Assembly (NCBI GenBank): GCA_003446655.1
Contig: DMCZ01000253.1
Span: forward strand, 468 to 6,053
Reading direction: 5' to 3'
DNA length: 5,586 bases
DNA from: Thauera sp.
GTDB taxonomy: Bacteria > Pseudomonadota > Gammaproteobacteria > Burkholderiales > Rhodocyclaceae
The translations under genes were made by a program, and so were the position numbers. This document shows, in pieces, positions 1-5,586 of the stretch. Below the pieces are notes generated by a model. The model searched no databases. It had not been told where the DNA came from and saw only the letters and a program-made list of their open reading frames with translations. Within the stretch, counting starts at the first letter, position 1. Each line of letters opens with the position of its first letter.

Positions 1-197
1 TCTTCTCGGACACCCAAGCCGGGGCGCGTGCCAGCGCGCTGCTCTACTCGCTGGTCGAAACCGCCAAAGCCAACGGCTTCGAGCCGTATCTGTGGCTGCG
101 CCACGTGCTGCGCGCCTTGCCCACCGCGACCACCGTCGAACACTTCGAGGCCCTCCTGCCTTGGAATCTCAAGGCTGAGCAGTTGATCACGGCGTAG
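1..197 (+). CDS. tnpC: IS66-family transposase TnpC, C-terminal end (partial)
   Basis: This is the last 64 codons of a transposase; codons are in frame from base 3 and the stop is TAG at 195-197. The translation begins FSDTQAGARASALLYSLVET and continues with ANGFEPYLWLRHVL and FEALLPWNLK. This pattern (SLVETAKANG, Y.WL..VL, then LLPWN) matches the short C-terminal domain that follows the DDE catalytic core in IS66 TnpC proteins. The catalytic residues are upstream, outside the window. In IS66 elements TnpC is the transposase, acting with the accessory proteins TnpA and TnpB. Nothing in the visible part is broken, so the gene may be complete further upstream. Confidence 0.88.
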   Translation, partial: FSDTQAGARASALLYSLVETAKANGFEPYLWLRHVLRALPTATTVEHFEALLPWNLKAEQLITA

Positions 198-213
198 CGG
201 GCTCGGGGAAGAT

Positions 214-233
214 GGGATTCATGGAGCGCTTAC
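214..233 (+). repeat. IS66 right terminal inverted repeat (tip)
   Basis: Read inward on the minus strand the element starts GTAAGCGCTCCATGAATCCC. GTAAGCG is the characteristic IS66-family tip. The inner limit of the repeat cannot be set without the left end, so only the outer 20 bases are marked. Confidence 0.7.
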
Positions 234-241
234 TCGAAGAC
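234..241. repeat. Presumed 8-bp target-site duplication (one copy)
   Basis: IS66-family elements generate 8-bp target duplications. The eight bases directly outside the right tip are TCGAAGAC. The matching copy would flank the left end, outside this window, so this is a prediction rather than an observed duplication. Confidence 0.5.
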
Positions 242-646
242 GGTGGTCCGCAGTGGGCGGATCCGATTCGCGACGCCTTTGGTGACAAGGTCCTCGACCT
301 CGTGCAGTTCTGCACCGATGGCCTGCCCGATGCCCAGGGACAGAAAGGCCCCTGGCGCGAGCGGAAGGAGCGCTACCTCGCTCACCTGCGTGCAGCGGAG
401 GGCGAGGGCGTTCTCGTCTCCGCTTGCGACAAGCTGGCCAATCTGCAGGCGATCCTGCTCGATCTCACGGAAATCGGTGAGTCGGTTTGGGCGCGCTTCA
501 GCGGAGGGAAGGGGGGATCGCTGTGGTACTACACCCAACTGGTCGAGGCTTTCGGCGGGCGGGTGCCGGCGGCGCTGGAGGTGGCGTTGAGACGTGATCT
601 GGCAGCGGTGCTGGAGCTTGCCGAAGTGAAGAACCGGGTGGTGTGA

Positions 647-944
647 CCTGTCCGAAAGCGTTGATTGACCGGTGGAAACGACAGATTCCCGAATAGACTG
701 TTCGATGAAGTCAGAACTATTAATAGATTTCGAGTCGAGCAAACAGATTTCGAGGATCCGATGGCGACGATTGGTGGTCATCGTCGAGACGGTTGGGGCC
801 AGACGCGGTGTTGACCTTGTCAAGGGAGGGCGCGGCAGTCTGTCTGTCAGGCGACAACGTAAATTGACCCCCCTGGCGACACGAGGAACTGACCCCCTTG
901 CTTGCCCCTATGACCACCCTTGCGAGATGACGCTTGAGAAAAAC
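647..944. other. Gene-poor stretch with short repeats and IS-end-like remnant
   Basis: I find no convincing gene in this roughly 300-base region. The frame open on the plus strand (672-983) has no recognisable domain, an unbiased composition, and runs into the tRNA terminator. The stretch is visibly more AT-rich than its surroundings around 700-760. It holds a perfect 10-bp palindrome, CTATTAATAG (717-726), two copies of AGATTTCGAG 20 bp apart (725-734 and 745-754), and the TGACCCCC repeats listed separately. It looks like debris of earlier insertions between the broken HD gene and the tRNA. Confidence 0.55.
845..900. repeat. TGACCCCC direct repeats, possible IS21-type terminal remnant
   Basis: AATTGACCCCCC (862-873) and AACTGACCCCC (887-897) lie 25 bp apart on the same strand, preceded by TGTCAGGCGACAACGT (845-860). 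A TGT-starting tip followed by spaced TTGACCCC-type repeats is the way IS21-family ends are built (tandem transposase-binding sites). No istA or istB sequence is present, so this would be a solo end or deletion scar. The assignment rests on general resemblance only. Confidence 0.35.
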
Positions 945-981
945 AAAAAGCCCTGCAAGTCTATGATTTGCAGGGCTTTTT
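945..981 (-). terminator. Rho-independent terminator downstream of tRNA-Ser
   Basis: A perfect 14-bp inverted repeat, AAAAAGCCCTGCAA (945-958) and TTGCAGGGCTTTTT (968-981), surrounds a 9-base loop. On the minus strand the GC-rich stem ends in CTTTTTGTTTTTCT, a long U-tract, and it starts 10 bases after the tRNA 3' end, so its main role is to end tRNA-Ser transcription. It also carries five T on the plus strand and may stop weak transcription coming from the left. Because no other terminator is visible after the HPt gene, it may also end read-through from the signalling operon. Confidence 0.88.
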
Positions 982-990
982 AGGGTGTTC

Positions 991-1081
991 TGGCGGACAG
1001 GGCGGGATTCGAACCCGCGTTGGGATATTATCCCAAACACGCTTTCCAGGCGTGCGACTTAAACCACTCATCCACCTGTCC
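991..1081 (-). tRNA. tRNA-Ser (anticodon GGA)
   Basis: Read on the minus strand, a 7-bp acceptor stem GGACAGG (1081-1075) pairs exactly with CCTGTCC (1001-995), followed by discriminator G and an encoded CCA (993-991). The anticodon arm is CACGC-CTGGAAA-GCGTG, giving anticodon GGA (1047-1045), which reads UCC and UCU. The long variable arm, TTGGGAT-AAT-ATCCCAA, is the hallmark of a class II tRNA and agrees with serine. The T arm is GCGGG-TTCGAAT-CCCGC. Total length is 91 bases with CCA. It lies 100 bp downstream of the HPt gene on the same strand and is followed at once by a strong terminator. Confidence 0.97.
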
Positions 1082-1094
1082 GCGAAAGGCCGGC

Positions 1095-1100
1095 AGTATA
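1095..1100 (-). promoter_or_regulatory. Candidate -10 box for tRNA-Ser
   Basis: The minus strand reads TATACT here, five of six matches to TATAAT, 13 bases before the mature tRNA 5' end. This is a suitable distance for a short precursor leader. The -35 position (about 1118-1123, TTTCGC) is a poor match and falls in the palindrome at 1119-1132, so the promoter call rests on the -10 alone. Confidence 0.45.
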
Positions 1101-1118
1101 GCCGCAAGGCCCGGCGGG

Positions 1119-1132
1119 CGAAAGTACTTTCG
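1119..1132. promoter_or_regulatory. 14-bp perfect palindrome upstream of tRNA-Ser
   Basis: CGAAAGTACTTTCG is identical to its own reverse complement over all 14 bases. It sits between the HPt stop and the tRNA, where the tRNA promoter's -35 element would be. A perfect dyad without a loop is more like a protein-binding site than an RNA hairpin. No known operator is recognised, so the function is open. Confidence 0.3.
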
Positions 1133-1181
1133 TGCGGGATCTGCCCTTTACCGGCGGCCCCTGCCCATGTGCTCCAAGCCA

Positions 1182-1568
1182 TCACCGCAGCGCCAGGAAC
1201 TGCGCCAGTTCGGCGGACAGGGCCTCGAGTTCAGCTTCCAGCTCCAGCAGCTCGGAGTTGTCCGAAGCGAGGGTGGCGTTGAGATCTGCCTTGCAGGCAG
1301 CCTCCAGCTGGCGAACGAGATCGACGGCGGCACTGGCGCGCAACTGGGCCAGGCCGCCGCGCAGCTTGTGGCAGATCGTGGCGATGCTTGCGGTGTCGCC
1401 CGCATCGACCGCGCCGCGCAATTGCCCGCGGATGTCGGCGAGCCAGGGATGAACGGTGTGCAGCACGTTGAACAGCGCGGTCGTGCTGTCGAACAGGTCG
1501 TGGCGCAAGGCTGCCGGATCGAAATGCACGGCGGATTCGATCGGGGCCGGGGCGGGCTCGCGTGGCAT
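1182..1568 (-). CDS. HPt (histidine phosphotransfer) domain protein
   Basis: A 128-residue cytoplasmic protein made of a single HPt domain, a four-helix phosphotransfer module. The phospho-accepting site is visible as CHKLRGGLAQL (residues 66-76). H67 is the predicted phosphorylated histidine, and the context H-K-L-R-G-G is close to the usual HxLKGS/A with conservative changes. The preceding D55-A-G-D58 helix start and the following LVRQLEAACKAD helix (84-95) also fit. Residues 105-125 are a leucine- and glutamate-rich amphipathic helix. The domain has no kinase activity; it passes phosphate between receiver domains. The ATG at 1568 is 18 bp after the stop of the lone receiver gene, so the two are very likely in one operon, with this gene last. 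A purine-rich AGGGG lies upstream but somewhat far from the start. It probably links the lone receiver to the HTH-REC protein. Confidence 0.85.
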   Translation of the reverse strand: MPREPAPAPIESAVHFDPAALRHDLFDSTTALFNVLHTVHPWLADIRGQLRGAVDAGDTASIATICHKLRGGLAQLRASAAVDLVRQLEAACKADLNATLASDNSELLELEAELEALSAELAQFLALR

Positions 1569-1586
1569 CAGGCATGGGCCCCTGGT

Positions 1587-1966
1587 TCAGGTATGCACCG
1601 CTGGGGTGTTCGGGGCCCTGCCGACGGCCGCGGTGAGCGATCCGACGGTGATCGGCTTGGTGATGATGTCGTCGAAACCGCTGGCGAGATAGGCCTGGCG
1701 TTCGTCATCTAGCGCGTGCGCGGTGTAGGCGATGACGCGGATACGCGCCCAGGCGGGGTTGCTGCGGATCCGCCGGCAGGCCAGGTCACCGCCCATGTCG
1801 GGCATGGAGATGTCGAGCAGCATGAATGCCGGTTGGACCTCCTCAAGGCGTTCGAGCATCGGCAGGGCGCTTGAGAACGTTTCGACCGTCCACCCGAGCC
1901 GCTGCAGCAGAAGGCGCGCGACGGCGATGTTGACCGCGCTGTCGTCGATGATGAAGGCGAGTGTGT

Positions 1967-1970
<4 letters not shown>
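1587..1970 (-). CDS. Single-domain response regulator (receiver only)
   Basis: A 127-residue CheY/Spo0F-like receiver without an output domain. Key residues are present: acidic pair D9-D10, phosphoacceptor D53 in LLDISMPDMGG (51-61), T83 in VIAYTAH, and K105 in ITKP (103-106). The ATG at 1970 was preferred over one 57 bases upstream because it overlaps the TGA of the kinase gene as ATGA, a standard coupling arrangement. The longer form would only add a low-complexity, proline/alanine-rich stretch read from the kinase's 3' end. A lone receiver between a kinase without its own receiver and an HPt protein suggests it takes phosphate from the kinase and gives it to HPt, corresponding to the receiver normally fused to a hybrid kinase. 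It could alternatively act by protein binding, or as a phosphate sink. Confidence 0.9.
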
Positions 1971-4534
<2,564 letters not shown>

Positions 4535-4554
4535 GGCGACGACGGCGGGAGCGG

Positions 4555-5175
4555 TCAGCCCGCGTTGCGCTGGCGGCGACGCTGCGCGATCAGGGCCTGG
4601 ACGTAGCCGTGCAGTTCATGGAACGGGATCGGCTTCCGATACACCGTGACGTCGGGCGGCAGTCCGCCTGCGGCGGCGATCTCCCGGGCGCTCAGGGCCG
4701 ACACGACCACGATCGCGACGTCGCTGGAGAGCGGGTTCTCGCGCAGCCGCCGGATCATCTCGAAGCCGTCGATGCCGGGGATGCGCAAGTCGGCGATGAG
4801 GAGATCGGGCGGTTCGCGACCGACCTCGACCAGGGCGTCCAGACCGTGGCCGACCACGCGAACGTCGATCGGTGCGTCCCAGGCGGCAAAGGTTTCGCGG
4901 TAGATGCCTTGCAGCAGGCGATCGTCCTCCACGACCATCACCCGGACCTTGCTGCTGGCGCTGGCCGCGCGCGGCTGCAGGCCTGGTGCGCGCGCCCTGG
5001 AGAGCAGCGCATCCACCGAATCCTGCCGAATCCGTCGATGACCGCCAGCTGTCTTCCAGCCCGCCAGGGTGCCGCATTCGACCATCTGCTGGACGGCACC
5101 GAGAGACAGGCCGAGTTGCCTTGCCGCCTGTGCGGTGCTGATGAATTCGCGTGGGGTGGCAGGCTTGTCGGCCAT
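4555..5175 (-). CDS. BldC/MerR-like HTH plus receiver domain response regulator
   Basis: A 206-residue cytoplasmic regulator with two parts. Residues about 10-58 form an excisionase/MerR-type winged HTH: FISTAQAARQLGLSLGAVQQ, then the wing segment WKTAGGHRRI (40-49). The T-x-GGHRR signature is typical of BldC-like and MerR-like DNA-binding domains. A short alanine-rich linker (about 60-76) leads to a receiver at 77-200 with E83-D84-D85, phosphoacceptor D129 in IADLRIPGIDG (127-137), S159 in VVSA, and K181 in YRKPIP. The order (DNA-binding first, receiver last) is opposite to most response regulators. It is first in the four-gene operon and is the obvious DNA-binding output of the relay, receiving phosphate from HPt or directly from the kinase. 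The ATG at 5175 is the only plausible start, although no clear Shine-Dalgarno site precedes it. Targets are unknown; autoregulation is possible but not shown. Confidence 0.9.
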   Translation of the reverse strand: MADKPATPREFISTAQAARQLGLSLGAVQQMVECGTLAGWKTAGGHRRIRQDSVDALLSRARAPGLQPRAASASSKVRVMVVEDDRLLQGIYRETFAAWDAPIDVRVVGHGLDALVEVGREPPDLLIADLRIPGIDGFEMIRRLRENPLSSDVAIVVVSALSAREIAAAGGLPPDVTVYRKPIPFHELHGYVQALIAQRRRQRNAG

Positions 5176-5368
5176 GATCGGAGGATTCGACTGAAAGGGA
5201 GAAAAATAACAGAAGCGATGACCCTGCGGTGGACGGCAGCGCGATGATGGGTGTCTGTCGCGACGTCCGCGGGACGGGCTTCCGTGCTCCCGCGGCTGGC
5301 GGCGGCGTCAGCCCTGCGGCGGCAGGGTGCGCCCGATCGCGGAGCCGTCTCGCACCTGATCGTGGCGC

Positions 5369-5374
5369 TACAAT
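5369..5374 (+). promoter_or_regulatory. Candidate -10 box for the DUF2237 gene
   Basis: TACAAT (in GCGCTACAATGC) matches TATAAT at five of six positions, 88 bases before the ATG at 5462. The corresponding -35 region is weak, so the call is tentative. It would give a leader of roughly 80 bases containing the hairpin at 5397-5426. Confidence 0.4.
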
Positions 5375-5396
5375 GCAGGAGCCGAACGGCGAAAGA

Positions 5397-5426
5397 GGCC
5401 CGTGCAGCCCCCCTGGCTCCACGGCC
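5397..5426 (+). other. GC-rich hairpin in the DUF2237 gene leader
   Basis: GGCC (5397-5400), GTG (5402-5404) and AGCC (5406-5409) pair with GGCT (5415-5418), CAC (5420-5422) and GGCC (5423-5426). This gives an 11-bp stem with one bulged C, one C/C mismatch and a 5-base loop. Only TTT follows, so it is not a convincing terminator. It ends 22 bases before the ribosome binding site AGGA (5449-5452). Confidence 0.35.
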
Positions 5427-5461
5427 TTTGGACATCGAAACCTGAAACAGGACGCGTCGGT

Positions 5462-5586
5462 ATGAATGGATCGAAGAATGTGCTGGGCGGCGCGCTGCTC
5501 GCCTGCAGCTATGCGCCGCTGACCGGTTTTTATCGAGACGGTTGTTGCGAAACGGGGCCGGACGACCTCGGCCGCCACATCATCTG
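5462..5586 (+). CDS. DUF2237 family protein, N-terminal part (runs off the window)
   Basis: The first 41 codons of a gene that continues beyond the window. The translation reads MNGSKNVLGGALLACSYAPL, followed by TGFYRDGCCETGPDDLGRHI. The block PLTGFYRDGCCETGP.D.G.H is the signature of the DUF2237 family, small proteins (about 120 residues) common in proteobacteria and cyanobacteria, with conserved paired cysteines and no established function. The ATG at 5462 is supported by AGGA at 5449-5452, nine bases upstream, and by the family's usual start close to the LGG...C motif. It is transcribed away from the signalling operon and need not be related to it. Confidence 0.85.
   Translation, partial: MNGSKNVLGGALLACSYAPLTGFYRDGCCETGPDDLGRHII

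Larger units (their letters stand above)
1..233 (+). mobile_element. IS66-family insertion sequence, right-end fragment
   Basis: The window opens inside an IS66-family element and includes its right end. Two things show this: the reading frame ending at 197 has the typical C-terminal segment of IS66 TnpC transposases, and 36 bases after its stop the sequence GCGCTTAC (226-233) is the complement of the GTAAGCG tip known for IS66-family inverted repeats. Immediately beyond 233 the reading frame becomes that of an unrelated HD-domain protein, which fixes the junction independently. The left end, tnpA and tnpB lie outside the window, so whether the element is intact cannot be judged. Confidence 0.8.
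212..646 (+). pseudogene. HD-domain hydrolase (RelA/SpoT-hydrolase-like), 5' part cut off by IS66
   Basis: The homologous part runs from 234 to the TGA at 644-646. The first codons of the open frame (ATG at 212, another at 221) lie inside the IS66 end, so the first seven residues are IS-derived. What follows resembles the C-terminal two thirds of small HD-superfamily proteins similar to the (p)ppGpp hydrolase domain. E9-D10 fit the second half of the HDxxED metal motif, then come FGDKVLDLVQFCTD (residues 23-36), WRERKERYLAHL (48-59), SACDKLANLQAIL (70-82, with D73 a candidate metal ligand) and GGKGGSLWYYTQLVEAF (98-114). The HD half of the motif and the N-terminal helices with the first metal-binding His are missing, so the product should be inactive as a hydrolase even if translated. 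The substrate of the intact protein is unknown; a nucleotide phosphate is only suggested by the family resemblance. Confidence 0.75.
5176..5461. promoter_or_regulatory. Divergent intergenic region between HTH-REC operon and DUF2237 gene
   Basis: This 286-bp gap must hold the promoters of both transcription units. On the operon side there is an AT-rich stretch (5201-5210, minus strand TTATTTTTCT) about 30 bp before the HTH-REC start, but no clear -35/-10 pair. The middle contains overlapping dyads: GTCGCGAC (5257-5264) and CGTCC-GCG-GGACG (5264-5276). The plus-strand side carries the -10-like box and leader hairpin listed separately. No coding sequence is convincing here. Confidence 0.5.

Noticed and set aside
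230..823. Minus-strand open frame of 197 codons opposite the HD gene
   Set aside because: It lies antisense to the HD hydrolase remnant, which has clear family motifs; its start lies in the repeat-rich spacer.
672..983. Plus-strand open frame of 103 codons in the spacer
   Set aside because: It has no recognisable family or ribosome site, contains the IS-end-like repeats and terminates inside the tRNA terminator hairpin.
1020..1712. Plus-strand open frame of 230 codons over tRNA and HPt/REC genes
   Set aside because: It starts inside the tRNA gene and runs antisense to the HPt and receiver genes.
4616..5578. Minus-strand open frame of 320 codons across the divergent promoter region
   Set aside because: It covers the HTH-REC gene in another frame and the DUF2237 start; the protein is arginine-rich low-complexity sequence without a domain.

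Overview
The window looks like chromosomal DNA of a GC-rich betaproteobacterium, most likely of the Azoarcus/Thauera/Aromatoleum (Rhodocyclales) type. This placement is an inference from base composition, gene style and the kind of signalling genes present; no marker gene here proves it.

Layout. (1) Bases 1-233 are the right end of an IS66-family insertion sequence: the C-terminus of its TnpC transposase plus the terminal inverted repeat ending in GCGCTTAC. (2) The IS has landed inside an HD-domain hydrolase gene. Only the part from the second half of the HDxxED metal motif onward survives (to 646). (3) Bases 647-944 are a gene-poor, less GC-rich stretch with IS-end-like TGACCCCC direct repeats (about 845-900) and other short repeats. 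(4) A strong hairpin terminator (945-981) follows a minus-strand tRNA-Ser(GGA) gene (991-1081). (5) Bases 1182-5175 hold a compact minus-strand operon of four signalling genes, in transcription order: a BldC/MerR-like HTH + receiver protein, a large membrane sensor histidine kinase, a single-domain receiver, and an HPt protein. (6) From 5462 a divergent plus-strand DUF2237 gene begins and runs off the window.

The centre of interest is the operon. A His-Asp-His-Asp phosphorelay, usually packed into one hybrid kinase (HK-REC-HPt), is here split into separate proteins. The likely flow is sensor kinase H634 -> lone receiver D53 -> HPt H67 -> HTH-REC D129. The genes are spaced 20 bp, overlap by 4 bp (ATGA), then 18 bp, so they are very likely co-transcribed and partly translationally coupled. 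The output protein has an unusual order, with the DNA-binding domain N-terminal and the receiver C-terminal, and an excisionase/BldC-type HTH instead of the common OmpR, NarL or NtrC output domains. The stimulus and target genes cannot be read from the sequence.

The left third (1-990) has the look of accessory DNA next to a tRNA gene; the rest looks like stable chromosome.
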